Assembly (NCBI GenBank): GCA_009786175.1
Contig: WQTQ01000222.1
Location: 1-34,723 of the forward strand
Length of the DNA: 34,723 nucleotides
Origin: Bacillota bacterium
Lineage (GTDB): Bacteria > Bacillota_A > Clostridia > Lachnospirales > WQUN01
Reading direction: 5' to 3'
Part shown: positions 6,933 through 15,873 of the stretch, piece after piece
Position numbering within the stretch: position 1 is the stretch's first letter
How the letters are laid out: each line of letters begins with the position of its first letter
Program-made: the position numbers and the translations under genes
The notes under the pieces: model-generated
The model's input: the letters and a program-made list of their open reading frames with translations, nothing else
Databases searched by the model: none
What the model was told of the DNA's origin: nothing

Positions 6933-8141
6933 ATGTCAGATTTTAGTACATTAGTAATTGCGGTAGTATTTGTTTCAATTAACGGGCTGACAATGTTGGC
7001 CTGGGCAGCAGCGCAAGGCTATAAAATGAAACCAACCGCCTTTGCGTTTCTTGTTGGCGCAGTGGGTAACTTACTAACCGGTTCTGTTACCCCAATTTCG
7101 GGACAATCTTCGATACTAACTGTCTCGCATTTTATGAAAAGGATGGACGAGCGCGTCGCGGCATTGTTACTGGCTGTAGTTGTAATGGTTCCCCTTGGGC
7201 TTTTCGGCGGTGTTACCAGAATATCCGAATGGGCAGGCAACCCGGTTATTTGGGGCATGATGGCCGGTGTTGGTCTTATGGTAACCGGCATAAGTCTAGA
7301 TATGTTAAAACAAGCCAAAAGAACCGGTATAATCTCTCTTGTATCGGCTCTTGCAACTCATGCATTTTTTATCCATGTAGATTTTTCTCCGGAGACAATG
7401 CGTCATGCCTTGGTTTATGTAATCGCTGTATCGGTAACATTATCTACAATTGATTTTGTGTTCATACAAAAAAAGCGCGTTAACATTGCTACAATGGCAA
7501 CGGACGCAGGATATGAAGGCGATATGACACAAAATGAAAACCCAAAATTCTGGACGAAAGAATATTGGGCAGAATTTAAAATTATAAAGCCAAAATTCAG
7601 CCTGTATGCCATTATGTTCGCGCTGGCGTTTATTTCACTGAATATTGGGACAAACATTGCCTTTGGCAACATTACCGCCGGTTTTACCTCACCTATGGGC
7701 CAACCACCTGCAATACCACAAAACATGGATCACCTAACCGTAATTAACAGCATTGCCGATATTCCAAGCGTAATATTTGGCGGTGCGCCTGTAGGTGCCA
7801 TAATTTCCGCAACGGCTGCGTCACCTTGGCCGGTAATGGCAGGCGTATTAATGATGTTGCTTTGTGCGTTACTGCTATTTTTAGGGTTAATGACAAAGGC
7901 TGTAAAATACGTTCCCGTTCAGGCAATTACAGGCTTCTTGTTAATAATCGGGTTTTTCTCCACTTTTGTACCAAATTTGAGAAATGTATTTGTAAACCCG
8001 GCATATTCCGCTTACCCGCAAGCACAAGTAGAATTGGCTGCAGCCATGGCTGTAACTGCATTAACAAAAAATCCGTTCCTTGGCCTAGTGGCCGGAATTT
8101 TAGTACGCTACATCGGGGCTTTCCTATTCCCGTTCTTGTAA
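6933..8141 (+). CDS. Polytopic membrane permease, NCS2/BenE-like
   Basis: The 402-aa product is hydrophobic throughout with about 10-12 membrane segments. It has a repeated-fold transporter look: SVTPISGQSSILTVSHFM after the first two helices, a polar cytoplasmic loop around residues 185-215 (QKKRVNI to FWTKEYWAEFK), and GGAPVGAIISATAASPWPV in the second half. Gly-rich helices and unwound Ser/Thr-Pro stretches are typical of the uracil/xanthine (NCS2) and benzoate (BenE) transporter superfamily. I cannot name the substrate, and the family call is by eye. AAAGGGG precedes the ATG, and a strong terminator follows. It is monocistronic. Confidence 0.6.
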   Translation: MSDFSTLVIAVVFVSINGLTMLAWAAAQGYKMKPTAFAFLVGAVGNLLTGSVTPISGQSSILTVSHFMKRMDERVAALLLAVVVMVPLGLFGGVTRISEWAGNPVIWGMMAGVGLMVTGISLDMLKQAKRTGIISLVSALATHAFFIHVDFSPETMRHALVYVIAVSVTLSTIDFVFIQKKRVNIATMATDAGYEGDMTQNENPKFWTKEYWAEFKIIKPKFSLYAIMFALAFISLNIGTNIAFGNITAGFTSPMGQPPAIPQNMDHLTVINSIADIPSVIFGGAPVGAIISATAASPWPVMAGVLMMLLCALLLFLGLMTKAVKYVPVQAITGFLLIIGFFSTFVPNLRNVFVNPAYSAYPQAQVELAAAMAVTALTKNPFLGLVAGILVRYIGAFLFPFL

Positions 8142-8154
8142 GATGAGTGAATAG

Positions 8155-8200
8155 AAAAAGGGCTGTCTCGTTTCCTTATTTGACGAGATGGCCTTTTTTT
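8155..8200 (+). terminator. Rho-independent terminator after the permease gene
   Basis: An AAAAAGG-CTG-TCTCGT arm (to 8171) pairs with ACGAGA-TG-GCC (8183..8193), with two G-U pairs in the stem, followed by a run of Ts. Confidence 0.9.
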
Positions 8201-8248
8201 TACTACAATTATGTGTAGTGAATACAATATATATATAGGTGGTACACG

Positions 8249-9076
8249 ATGACTAATTATGAAAAAGTAAAATCGTATTATGATGTGTTCAATGAATGGA
8301 ACAGGCTTGACGCACCTGAAGGAAAACTAGAGTTTGATTTATCTATGCCCATTATAACGAGTAATTTACCTTCATATGCAGAAATACTTGATTTGGGTGG
8401 CGGGCCGGGCAGATATACTATTGGGTTGGCAAAGTTGGGTTATAGTCTGCACTTGGCTGACTTATCGCAAACATTACTTGATGAAGCCAAGAGAAAAATT
8501 TGCGAATACCAAGTAAAAAACGTAAAATCCATTCATCAAGTTAATGCGATAGATTTAGCTGTTTATGCTGATGGTTCTTTTGACGCAGTTTTGCTTTTTG
8601 GACCACTCTATCACCTAACCAACAAAAAAGAGCGGACTGCTTGCATAAAAGAAGTAAACAGGGTCTTAAAGCCAAATGGCACGGTATTTGCCAGTTTTAT
8701 TCCATATCTTTCAGGTGCAATCGGCGTAGCATCAAGAATGTTTAACTTTCCCGACCAAGTAGAAGCCGAAACCATAAAAAAGGTTTTCGATAGTGGCATT
8801 TTCAATAATAACACTGATAAGGGTTTTCAAGAAGGTTACTATCCGGCTTCCGGTGAAATAACAGCATTATTCGATAAACATGGATTTTCAAAAGTTTTGT
8901 TGCGCTCTATACGAGGTTGGGGGAGTGGCAAAGAAGAGCAAATATATAAGTTGCGGGATGAGCATTTAGGAAGATACAATACCGTTATAGATATTATTAA
9001 CAAAACATCAGACGACCCGGCAATCATTGAAATGTGCAGTCATGCCATGTATGTCGGACAGAAGGGTCCCAAATAA
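8249..9076 (+). CDS. Class I SAM-dependent methyltransferase
   Basis: This 275-aa protein has the SAM-binding motif I, EILDLGGGPGRYT, at about 46-57. An acidic motif (HLADLS), FDAVLLFGPLYHLTN as motif IV and a post-motif NRVLKPNGTVFASF follow, which is the standard Methyltransf_11 order. The C-terminal third has no motif I can assign to a substrate. AGGTGGT precedes the ATG. The gene lies between the permease terminator and a convergent deaminase gene, is more AT-rich than its neighbours, and is probably a single-gene unit. Methyl acceptor unknown. Confidence 0.85.
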   Translation: MTNYEKVKSYYDVFNEWNRLDAPEGKLEFDLSMPIITSNLPSYAEILDLGGGPGRYTIGLAKLGYSLHLADLSQTLLDEAKRKICEYQVKNVKSIHQVNAIDLAVYADGSFDAVLLFGPLYHLTNKKERTACIKEVNRVLKPNGTVFASFIPYLSGAIGVASRMFNFPDQVEAETIKKVFDSGIFNNNTDKGFQEGYYPASGEITALFDKHGFSKVLLRSIRGWGSGKEEQIYKLRDEHLGRYNTVIDIINKTSDDPAIIEMCSHAMYVGQKGPK

Positions 9077-9090
9077 GTCCTTCTTAATAT

Positions 9091-10398
9091 TTACCCCTGC
9101 AAAAACACTTCTTTCGCCTTTCGCGCATCATACAGCGTCTTTTCTATATCAATCGTCTTAAATTCGCCTTTTTCGTACAAAATTTTTCCGCGGCATATAG
9201 TCATTTCCACATCGCGGCCACCGGTAGAGTATGCCAGGTTCAAAATAGGGTCGTAGCAAACTGTCTGGCGCGGGTTGTCAAAGTCTATCAATAAAATGTC
9301 CGCATCGTATCCTACTTTTATCATTCCGCTTTCGTGGCTGCGGCCTTGGGCTTTAGCCCCGTTTACGGTGGCCATTGCCAGTGTTTCGAAGGCGGGCAGG
9401 GCGGTTGGGTCGTTGGCGGCATATTTTTGCAATATGGACGCCATTTTCAGTTCCTCGAATAAATCATGTGAATTATTAGACGCTGCGCCGTCTGTACCAA
9501 TGGCCACGTTTATACCCGTGGCTTTCATTTTTTGTACGGGTGCAAGGCCGCTTGCAAGCTTTAAATTGGAAATAGGGCAGTGGGCAACTGTTACGTTTTT
9601 TTCTACAAGTATTTGCATGTCTTCGTCTGTAACCCATACAGCGTGGGCGGCAGTTGCGGACACATCGAAAACGCCGTGCTTGTTAAAAATTTGCGCGGGC
9701 GTTGTACCAAATGACTTGATGCAGTTTTCATGTTCCGTTTGGGTTTCGGATAGGTGAACATGCATTTGCAGGCCGTGCTTGTGGGCAAAATCTGTTACTT
9801 GTTCCCAGGCGGGCGGGAACGATGTGTACACCCCATGAATTGACGCGTCAATTTTTACGCGCCCATCGCCTTTACTATGAAATTGCTCCATTGCCCGTGC
9901 AGTCTGTTCGTATACATGGTCTTTGTAAAAGTTGTAACCGTCTTTGTCGAAGGCGATTATACCGTTGCTTATGTTTGCCAGTACCCCCGCTTCACCGGCA
10001 GCTTTGGCTGTTTCATCCATTATGGAATACATATCTGTAAATGCGATTGTCCCGGAGGCAATCATTTCTGCAATGGCAAGGTTCGCGCCTGTACGTATCA
10101 GCTCCGGCGTCCATTTTTGCTCTGCCGGGAAAATATAGTTAAACAGCCAATCTTCCAAAGTGCGGTCGTTGGCGTAACCCCTAAACATTGCCATAGCCCC
10201 ATGAGAATGACAGTTGTACAGCCCGGGCATAAGTACTTTTCCTGTGCCGTCTATTACCCGCGCGGCGGCAGGTGTGTTTTCGGCTGTATTCGAAATGTAG
10301 GTAATCTTTCTGCCGGTTATGCCCACATCGGCATTAGTAAGAGTAGGATTTTGTAAATCCATCGTTACAACTGTTATATTTTTAATTAAAATTTCCAT
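9091..10398 (-). CDS. mtaD: 5'-methylthioadenosine/S-adenosylhomocysteine deaminase
   Basis: An amidohydrolase-superfamily enzyme that deaminates MTA or SAH to the inosine form, recycling SAM by-products. Metal and catalytic motifs are visible in order: NCHSHGAMAMFRG, HVHLSET, AHAVWV with a following AHCPISN, and GTDGAASNNSHDLFEE. The preferred start is ATG at 10398 (MEILIKNITVV), with AAAGAGTG upstream, giving 435 aa, the usual length. The frame stays open for 40 more codons, but that extension would run into the promoter region of the divergent CNNM gene and looks non-coding. Related guanine or N-ethylammeline deaminases are possible alternatives. Confidence 0.9.
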   Translation of the reverse strand: MEILIKNITVVTMDLQNPTLTNADVGITGRKITYISNTAENTPAAARVIDGTGKVLMPGLYNCHSHGAMAMFRGYANDRTLEDWLFNYIFPAEQKWTPELIRTGANLAIAEMIASGTIAFTDMYSIMDETAKAAGEAGVLANISNGIIAFDKDGYNFYKDHVYEQTARAMEQFHSKGDGRVKIDASIHGVYTSFPPAWEQVTDFAHKHGLQMHVHLSETQTEHENCIKSFGTTPAQIFNKHGVFDVSATAAHAVWVTDEDMQILVEKNVTVAHCPISNLKLASGLAPVQKMKATGINVAIGTDGAASNNSHDLFEELKMASILQKYAANDPTALPAFETLAMATVNGAKAQGRSHESGMIKVGYDADILLIDFDNPRQTVCYDPILNLAYSTGGRDVEMTICRGKILYEKGEFKTIDIEKTLYDARKAKEVFLQG

Positions 10399-10458
10399 GA
10401 ACGTTATCACTCTTTCAATATTATAATTGGGCTTACTATACCACGGCTGCAAAAAAAT

Positions 10459-10487
10459 TTGAATAAAAAGTAAATTTCGTATATAAT
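10459..10487 (+). promoter_or_regulatory. Promoter of the CNNM/CorC gene and possible downstream operon
   Basis: TTGAAT (10459..10464) and a perfect TATAAT (10482..10487) are spaced by 17 bp, about 58 bp before the CNNM start codon. It is the only good rightward promoter I see before the run of five close genes ending at 15271. Confidence 0.7.
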
Positions 10488-10545
10488 TATAGATAGCTAC
10501 ATAGGGCGTTTTCGCCAAAAAAAATTTTAAGGAGTTTTAATCCTA

Positions 10546-11853
10546 ATGGATTCCGACCTGTTGGCAAATTTATTATCTATCACGGCACTGATTGTTTTAC
10601 TGTTTTTCGGCACATATTTTAGCGCGACGGAAATGGCGTTTGCGTCTTTAAACCGTGCCAAATTAAAGAATTTGACGGAAGGCGGCGGAAGGCGCGGTAA
10701 GCGCGCCGCTCAGGTCGCGAACATGTACGAAAACCGCTTCGACGAAGTTATATCAACCCTCTTAATATGTAATAACCTTGTGGCAATTGCCGCCGCTACC
10801 GTATCTGTCGCATTATTTGTCAGGTTTATGGGCGAATGGGGATACTTATTTTCTACAATAGTAATAAGTGCCATTGTTATTGTACTTACAGATATATTTC
10901 CCAAAAGTATGTCAAAACAAAACCCGGAAAAGGTGATGCTTACATGCGCTCCTTTTTTGCTATTTCTTATGATACTTTTAAAACCGGTTAACAAGGGCAT
11001 TGTAAAAATGAAAAACGGCCTTAGTGCAAGTTTTGTAAACAAAGAGGAAGAAAAAACAGCCGAGGAAGAGCAGGCAGAATTAGAGCAGGAAATAATTTTT
11101 ATGGTTGAAGAAGCGGAAAAAGAAGGCTCGATTAATGAAGAGGATTCACTTCTGATAACCAACGCGATAGAATTTAACGAACTTAGCGCATGGGATATAA
11201 TTACCCCCCGCGTGGAAATTGTAAGCATACCGGTTACCGCAAATAGGGAATATGTTACCCAGCAGTTTCTGGAGACCGGATATTCCAGGCTGCCTGTATA
11301 TGAAGACTCTCTTGATAACATTATGGGAGTAGTTCACATACGAGATTTTTTACGTTACCTGGCTACAGACACCGCTGCATTAGAGTTAAAAGATATCCTA
11401 ACCCCGGCGGTGTTTACGGTAACAAGTGCCCGCGTAAAAGACCTTTTGCAACTTATGAAAACAGAAAAAAGCCACATTGCCATTGTTACAGACGAATATG
11501 GCGGTACCGAAGGTATTGTAACCATGGATGACATATTAGAAAGGCTTGTGGGCGATATTTGGGATGAACACGACGAAGTAATTGAAGAGTTTAAAGACTT
11601 GGGCAACAATAAACACAAAATACTATGCACGGCTTATATAGACGACATGTTTGAATATTTTGATATAAACGCAGAGTCGGAATCCAATACCGTAGGCGGC
11701 TGGATAATGGATATGCTGCGCCGCATACCGGTAAAAGGCGATGTTTTTGATTTCGAAAAACTGCGGGTTAGGGTAATTAAAGCCGACCAACGCAGGGCAT
11801 TGGAGTGCGTTGTGGAGGTTTTGGAAGAAGAGAGCAACAATGAATTGATATAA
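10546..11853 (+). CDS. CNNM/CorC (HlyC) family membrane protein with CBS pair
   Basis: The 435-aa product has the standard layout: an N-terminal DUF21/CNNM membrane domain (about 1-190, starting with hydrophobic helices and [17 protein letters not shown]), a tandem CBS pair (about 205-335, with [30 protein letters not shown] and [19 protein letters not shown]), and a C-terminal CorC/HlyC domain (about 350-430). Members are implicated in Mg2+ and Co2+ export or homeostasis; the 'hemolysin' label is historical. AAGGAG precedes the ATG. It is 13 bp upstream of the isomerase-like gene and may be cotranscribed with it. Confidence 0.9.
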   Translation: MDSDLLANLLSITALIVLLFFGTYFSATEMAFASLNRAKLKNLTEGGGRRGKRAAQVANMYENRFDEVISTLLICNNLVAIAAATVSVALFVRFMGEWGYLFSTIVISAIVIVLTDIFPKSMSKQNPEKVMLTCAPFLLFLMILLKPVNKGIVKMKNGLSASFVNKEEEKTAEEEQAELEQEIIFMVEEAEKEGSINEEDSLLITNAIEFNELSAWDIITPRVEIVSIPVTANREYVTQQFLETGYSRLPVYEDSLDNIMGVVHIRDFLRYLATDTAALELKDILTPAVFTVTSARVKDLLQLMKTEKSHIAIVTDEYGGTEGIVTMDDILERLVGDIWDEHDEVIEEFKDLGNNKHKILCTAYIDDMFEYFDINAESESNTVGGWIMDMLRRIPVKGDVFDFEKLRVRVIKADQRRALECVVEVLEEESNNELI

Positions 11854-11866
11854 AAGGAGTGGTTTT

Positions 11867-12859
11867 ATGGCAAGACCGGTAACATTATTTACGGGCCAAT
11901 GGGCCGACCTGCCTTTTGAAGAGGCATGTAAGCTTGTAGCGTCTATGGGCTATGATGGCATGGAGCTATGCACATGGGGTGACCACTTGGATGTATACAA
12001 AGTGGTGAAGGATCCCGCGTATTTGCAGTACAAGAAAGACACTTTAGCCAAACATGGCCTAAGCTGTTACGCAATTAGCTGCCACTTGGCAGGCCAATGT
12101 GTAGGCGATTTGTATGACCCTCGTCTGGACGGCTTTGCCCCTGCAGAGCTTGCGGGCAACCCGGAAGGCATACGCGACTGGGCAATTGCCCAAGTAAAAC
12201 AAACCGCCCGTGCGGCAAAAGCCATGGGTGTAAATGTAGTAACAGGCTTTATGGGCAGCCCGTTGTGGAGATACTGGTATTCCTTCCCGCAAACAACAGA
12301 TCAAATGATTGCCGACGGTTACCGGCAAATTTACGATGTGTGGAGCGATATTTTTGATGTGTACGACGAGTGTGGGGTAAGATTTGCCCTGGAAGTACAC
12401 CCCACGGAAATTGCGTTTGACTATTGGAGTACAAAAAAACTATTCGAAGTTTTCAAGGACAGGCCTACACTGGGGCTTAATTACGACCCGAGCCACCTGC
12501 TATGGAACATGATGGACCCTGCGGTTTTTGCAAGGGATTTCGCCCACAAAATTTATCACGTTCATATGAAAGACGTAAAATTAAACCTGGATGGCCGCAA
12601 CGGTATTTTAGGTTCCCATTTAACATTTGGCGATACACGCCGCGGCTGGAACTTCGTATCCCTTGGCCATGGAAATGTAGACTTTGACGCGATTATACGC
12701 GAACTAAACCAAGTTGGATACAGCGGCCCCCTTTCCGTAGAATGGGAAGACTCCGGAATGGACAGAGTTTTTGGCGCGACAGAAGCATGTGAGTTTGTAC
12801 GCAAAATGAACTTTAGTGCTTCCACTGTGGCTTTTGATGCTGCGCTTGAAGTGAAATAA
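11867..12859 (+). CDS. Sugar phosphate isomerase/epimerase-like TIM-barrel protein
   Basis: The 330-aa product belongs to the xylose-isomerase-like / AP endonuclease 2 barrel family (PF01261-type). Metal-binding positions of the family are present: EVHPTEIAFDYW, NYDPSHLLW, KIYHVHMKDVK and SVEWEDSGMDR. Such proteins isomerise or epimerise sugars and inositol derivatives; the exact substrate cannot be read. AAAAGGAG precedes the ATG. It sits between the CNNM gene (13-bp gap) and the ABC transporter genes (22-bp gap) on the same strand, so an operon is likely. A fragment of the barrel is not missing; the length is normal. Confidence 0.88.
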   Translation: MARPVTLFTGQWADLPFEEACKLVASMGYDGMELCTWGDHLDVYKVVKDPAYLQYKKDTLAKHGLSCYAISCHLAGQCVGDLYDPRLDGFAPAELAGNPEGIRDWAIAQVKQTARAAKAMGVNVVTGFMGSPLWRYWYSFPQTTDQMIADGYRQIYDVWSDIFDVYDECGVRFALEVHPTEIAFDYWSTKKLFEVFKDRPTLGLNYDPSHLLWNMMDPAVFARDFAHKIYHVHMKDVKLNLDGRNGILGSHLTFGDTRRGWNFVSLGHGNVDFDAIIRELNQVGYSGPLSVEWEDSGMDRVFGATEACEFVRKMNFSASTVAFDAALEVK

Positions 12860-12881
12860 AATTGTAGGAGCACATTAGATT

Positions 12882-13679
12882 ATGATTAAAGTACAGAACC
12901 TTAGCAAAACCTTTCGCGTTGCCAAGCGGCAAGCAGGTTTTACACGCGCCTTAAAGGCGCTTTTTTCGCGTGAGTTTGCACTTGTACACGCGCTAAAAGA
13001 CGTATCATTTACAATTGCGGACGGGGAAATGGTTGGGTACATTGGCCCAAACGGGGCCGGTAAAAGCACAACAATTAAGGTAATGTGCGGCGTACTAACC
13101 CCGGACAGCGGCGTGTGTGACATAAACGGGCGCACGCCTTGGCGTAACCGTGTTGCCCATGTGCGTGAAATTGGCGTGGTTTTTGGCCAGCGGAGCCAGT
13201 TGTGGTGGGATGTCCCCATAATTGACAGCTTCGAGCTTATCCGCGACATTTACAAAACCGACCAGGCCGTATATAAGCGCAACCTGGACGAACTGGTTGA
13301 TGTGCTGGAACTTTCTGAAATATTGAAAACCCCGGCGCGCAGTTTAAGTTTGGGCCAGCGTATGCGCTGCGAAATTGTAGCAAGTTTACTTCACGACCCT
13401 AAAATATTATTTTTGGACGAGCCTACCATTGGGCTGGATGCTTTGTCTAAAATTGCGGTACGGCAGTTTATTAAGCGGCTAAACACGGAAAAAGGTACTA
13501 CCGTGCTGCTTACCACCCACGATATGCAAGACATCGAGGCGTTGACGGAGCGGATTATCCTGATAGGCAAGGGGCAGATTCTGCTGGACGGCAGCCTGGC
13601 CCAGCTAAAAGCCAGCGCGCCGGAAGGCGCGAACGCAGAGGAAATGGTGGCCGCCCTTTACAAGGAGTACCAAATATGA
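12882..13679 (+). CDS. ABC-2 type transporter ATP-binding protein
   Basis: The 265-aa ATPase has Walker A GPNGAGKST (55-63), a Q-loop near VFGQRSQLWWD, the signature LSLGQRMRCE, Walker B ILFLDEPTIGLD and the H-loop TTHD. The N-terminal insertion rich in Lys and Arg before VHALKDVSF, and the SQLWWD motif, are typical of the COG4586 subgroup that pairs with the two permease types found next door. It energises transport by dimerising on the cytoplasmic face of the permeases. Its TGA overlaps the next ATG (ATGA), indicating coupling. Substrate unknown; this subgroup is often labelled drug or daunorubicin-type exporter by similarity only. Confidence 0.93.
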   Translation: MIKVQNLSKTFRVAKRQAGFTRALKALFSREFALVHALKDVSFTIADGEMVGYIGPNGAGKSTTIKVMCGVLTPDSGVCDINGRTPWRNRVAHVREIGVVFGQRSQLWWDVPIIDSFELIRDIYKTDQAVYKRNLDELVDVLELSEILKTPARSLSLGQRMRCEIVASLLHDPKILFLDEPTIGLDALSKIAVRQFIKRLNTEKGTTVLLTTHDMQDIEALTERIILIGKGQILLDGSLAQLKASAPEGANAEEMVAALYKEYQI

Positions 13680-14491
13680 TGCTCATTGTTAAGCCCTACC
13701 TGGCGTTGTTTAGGATTAGGCTAACTAACTCGATACAATACAGGGCAGCGGCGATGGCGGGTGTCGCTACCCAATTTGCCTGGGGTTTTATGCTTATCCT
13801 TGGCTTTATCGCGTTTTACGAAAGCAATCCCTACGCGTTCCCCATGACACTGCAGCAGACAGTGGCCTATATTTGGATGCAACAGGCGTTTCTTGCGTTA
13901 TTTTTTATCTGGTTTTACGATAACAGCATTTTCGAGTCTATCGAAAGCGGGCAAATTGCCTACGACTTGGTACGCCCCATTGATTTGTATAACCGCTGGT
14001 TTACAACAACTACGGCCAACCGCATAGCCAGTGCTGCGCTGCGGTGTATTCCTGTTTTATCAGTGGCGTTTTTTTTGCCGCAGCCTTTCCGGCTTGTTTT
14101 GCCGGGCGGGGTAGGGCAGTTTGGGCTGTTTCTGTTAAGTATGGTGCTGTCCCTTTGTGTAGTGGTGTGTTTTTCCATGCTTATCTATATTTCCGCGTTT
14201 TTTACAATAAACAGCCAAGGTACGCGCATTGTCGTAGGTGTTGCCGGGGATTTTTTGGCCGGCGGATACATTCCCATACCGTTTTTCCCGGACACTGTGC
14301 GTACAATAGTGGAATTTTCGCCCTTTGGGGCTATGCAAAATATGCCGCTGCTAATTTTCAGCGGAAGTTTAACCGGGGCAGACCTTGCGCGTGGGCTGGC
14401 ATTGCAAGTATTTTGGGTGGCGGTTTTACTGCTAATTGGGCGGGTTTTAATTACACGCGCGATAAAGCGCGTCGTGGCACAAGGGGGTTAA
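13676..14491 (+). CDS. ABC-2 transporter permease (COG4587-like)
   Basis: The 271-aa integral membrane protein has six predicted helices and an ABC-2 layout. It begins in a KPYLALFRIRLTNSIQYRA amphipathic segment. It has a conserved cytosolic SIESGQIAYDLVRPIDLYNRW loop and FLAGGYIPIPFFPDTVRTI before the last helices. It starts inside the stop of the ATPase gene and ends three bases before the second permease, so the three form one complex, presumably a heterodimeric permease with an ATPase homodimer. Confidence 0.87.
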   Translation: MMLIVKPYLALFRIRLTNSIQYRAAAMAGVATQFAWGFMLILGFIAFYESNPYAFPMTLQQTVAYIWMQQAFLALFFIWFYDNSIFESIESGQIAYDLVRPIDLYNRWFTTTTANRIASAALRCIPVLSVAFFLPQPFRLVLPGGVGQFGLFLLSMVLSLCVVVCFSMLIYISAFFTINSQGTRIVVGVAGDFLAGGYIPIPFFPDTVRTIVEFSPFGAMQNMPLLIFSGSLTGADLARGLALQVFWVAVLLLIGRVLITRAIKRVVAQGG

Positions 14492-14494
14492 GTC

Positions 14495-15271
14495 ATGAGT
14501 TTGTATATGAAATATTTTTCTATGCATATGAAGAGCCAAATGCAGTATAAAACTTCGTTTTTCTTTACCACCCTTGGGCAGTTTTTGGTTTCGTTCGCGA
14601 TATTTCTAAGTATAAATTTCATGTTTGCCCGTTTCGATTATGTGGGAGGCTTTACCTATCAAGAAGTTCTGATTTGTTTTGCCGTTATGATAATGGCCTT
14701 TTCTACATCTGAGCTTATTGGCCGCGGGTTTGACCGCTTCCCCGTGCTGTTGGGCAACGGGGGGTTTGACCGCGCTTTGGTGCGTCCGCGGAATGTAGTT
14801 TTTCAGGTGCTTGCGTCGCAAATAGAATTTTCCCGCCTTGGGCGTTTTATTCAAGCCGTAGTTGTGTTAATTTACGCGTTGCCGCGCAGCGGTATCGACT
14901 GGACATGGGATAAAATTTTGATATTGTGTCTGATGATTGTTTGCGGTGCATTTTTGTTTTTTGGTCTTTTTATTGTGTACGCAGCATTTTCATTTTTTAC
15001 AATTGAAGGGCTGGAGTTTATGAACGTGTTAACTGACGGCGGACGGGAACACGGACGTTATCCGTTTAGCATCTATGGCGAGGGAGTTTTGAAATTTTTG
15101 ACGTATGTAGTCCCTCTTGCGCTGGTGCAGTATTATCCGCTGCTTTACTTAACCGGACGTGAGGACAGTATTTGGTACGCTTTAACACCTGTACTTGCAT
15201 TGTGGTTTTTGCTGCCCTGCTGGGCGTTCTTCCGGTTTGGTATGAGAAGATATAAATCTACCGGGTCGTGA
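14495..15271 (+). CDS. ABC-2 transporter permease (COG3694-like)
   Basis: The 258-aa second permease has about six hydrophobic helices, a matching SELIGRGFDRFPVLLGNGGFDRALVRPRN cytosolic loop region and a conserved FEGLEF-like segment (TIEGLEFMNVLTDGGREHGRYP). Its C-terminal helix ends with a basic tail. The pairing with the preceding ATPase and permease is characteristic. It is the last gene of the rightward run; the next gene is convergent, with 6 bp between the two stop codons. Confidence 0.87.
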   Translation: MSLYMKYFSMHMKSQMQYKTSFFFTTLGQFLVSFAIFLSINFMFARFDYVGGFTYQEVLICFAVMIMAFSTSELIGRGFDRFPVLLGNGGFDRALVRPRNVVFQVLASQIEFSRLGRFIQAVVVLIYALPRSGIDWTWDKILILCLMIVCGAFLFFGLFIVYAAFSFFTIEGLEFMNVLTDGGREHGRYPFSIYGEGVLKFLTYVVPLALVQYYPLLYLTGREDSIWYALTPVLALWFLLPCWAFFRFGMRRYKSTGS

Positions 15272-15277
15272 AAAATT

Positions 15278-15757
15278 TTATTTTACTGTAAGGTGTAGTT
15301 CCCTTGCTATAATTTCGGCGGTTTTAGCAGCCATTTCGCCTGTAAAAGATACGCACTGCTGTTTGTGTTCACCACTTGCCAAATTCATACCCTTTATGTG
15401 AATGTGGCAGCAAAGCACGCCTTTATGGTTTTTTCTAAAACTTTCTTGCAGTTCGCAGGCAAGCTCTAAACATTTTTGACTTCTGGGGTCGGTTGGGGCA
15501 GTGGGCTCGCTTCTTCCAAAAAAATACCCCAGGCAGATGACTGCGCCGGAAATAGTGCCGCACATACATTTTGCCCTTCCTACCCCAATTGGAAAGCCGG
15601 ACGCGGCAGCAACCAACTCTATTGGCATGTTTGGGGCAATGTTTTTCCTTATGGAATACACAATTGCCTCGGAACAGTAAAACCCGCCAGTTTTGAAGAG
15701 TTCTTCTGCGTCGGCTTTTATTTTTTTTATGTCAATTTGTTTTAACGTCGTAACCAT
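15278..15757 (-). CDS. C_GCAxxG_C_C family protein
   Basis: The 159-aa protein has the cysteine pattern of this family: FYCSEAI (C28), then GFPIGVGRAKCMCGTISGAVICLG (C64, C66, C75), and later a CC pair (C116, C117) in GVLCCHIHIKG. The family is thought to be redox- or metal-linked and is often secreted or linked to cytochromes; no enzymatic role is established. The start at 15757 (MVTTLKQ) is set by a perfect GGAGGT six bases upstream. The longer frame starting at 15793 lacks such a site. It stands alone and is convergent with the ABC permease gene. Confidence 0.8.
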   Translation of the reverse strand: MVTTLKQIDIKKIKADAEELFKTGGFYCSEAIVYSIRKNIAPNMPIELVAAASGFPIGVGRAKCMCGTISGAVICLGYFFGRSEPTAPTDPRSQKCLELACELQESFRKNHKGVLCCHIHIKGMNLASGEHKQQCVSFTGEMAAKTAEIIARELHLTVK

Positions 15758-15873
15758 TCTTGTAACCTCCAAACTATATGCCCAGTATGTCATAAATTAA
15801 TTATATTTTCAACAATGCGCTTTTTGGGAGATTATGTTACAATAACACAAAATATTACAAAGGTGTGGACAAA

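Noticed and set aside
6719..6934. 71-aa minus-strand frame between the small-gene locus and the permease
   Set aside because: It is AT-driven, rich in Lys, Ile and Tyr, without a ribosome binding site, and covers the permease promoter region.
9877..10356. 159-aa plus-strand frame opposite the deaminase gene
   Set aside because: It is a shadow of the strongly supported minus-strand gene, with no family features and no ribosome binding site.
10399..10518. 40-codon N-terminal extension of the MTA/SAH deaminase
   Set aside because: It has no ribosome binding site, would overlap the promoter of the CNNM gene, and family members start at the MEILIKN position.
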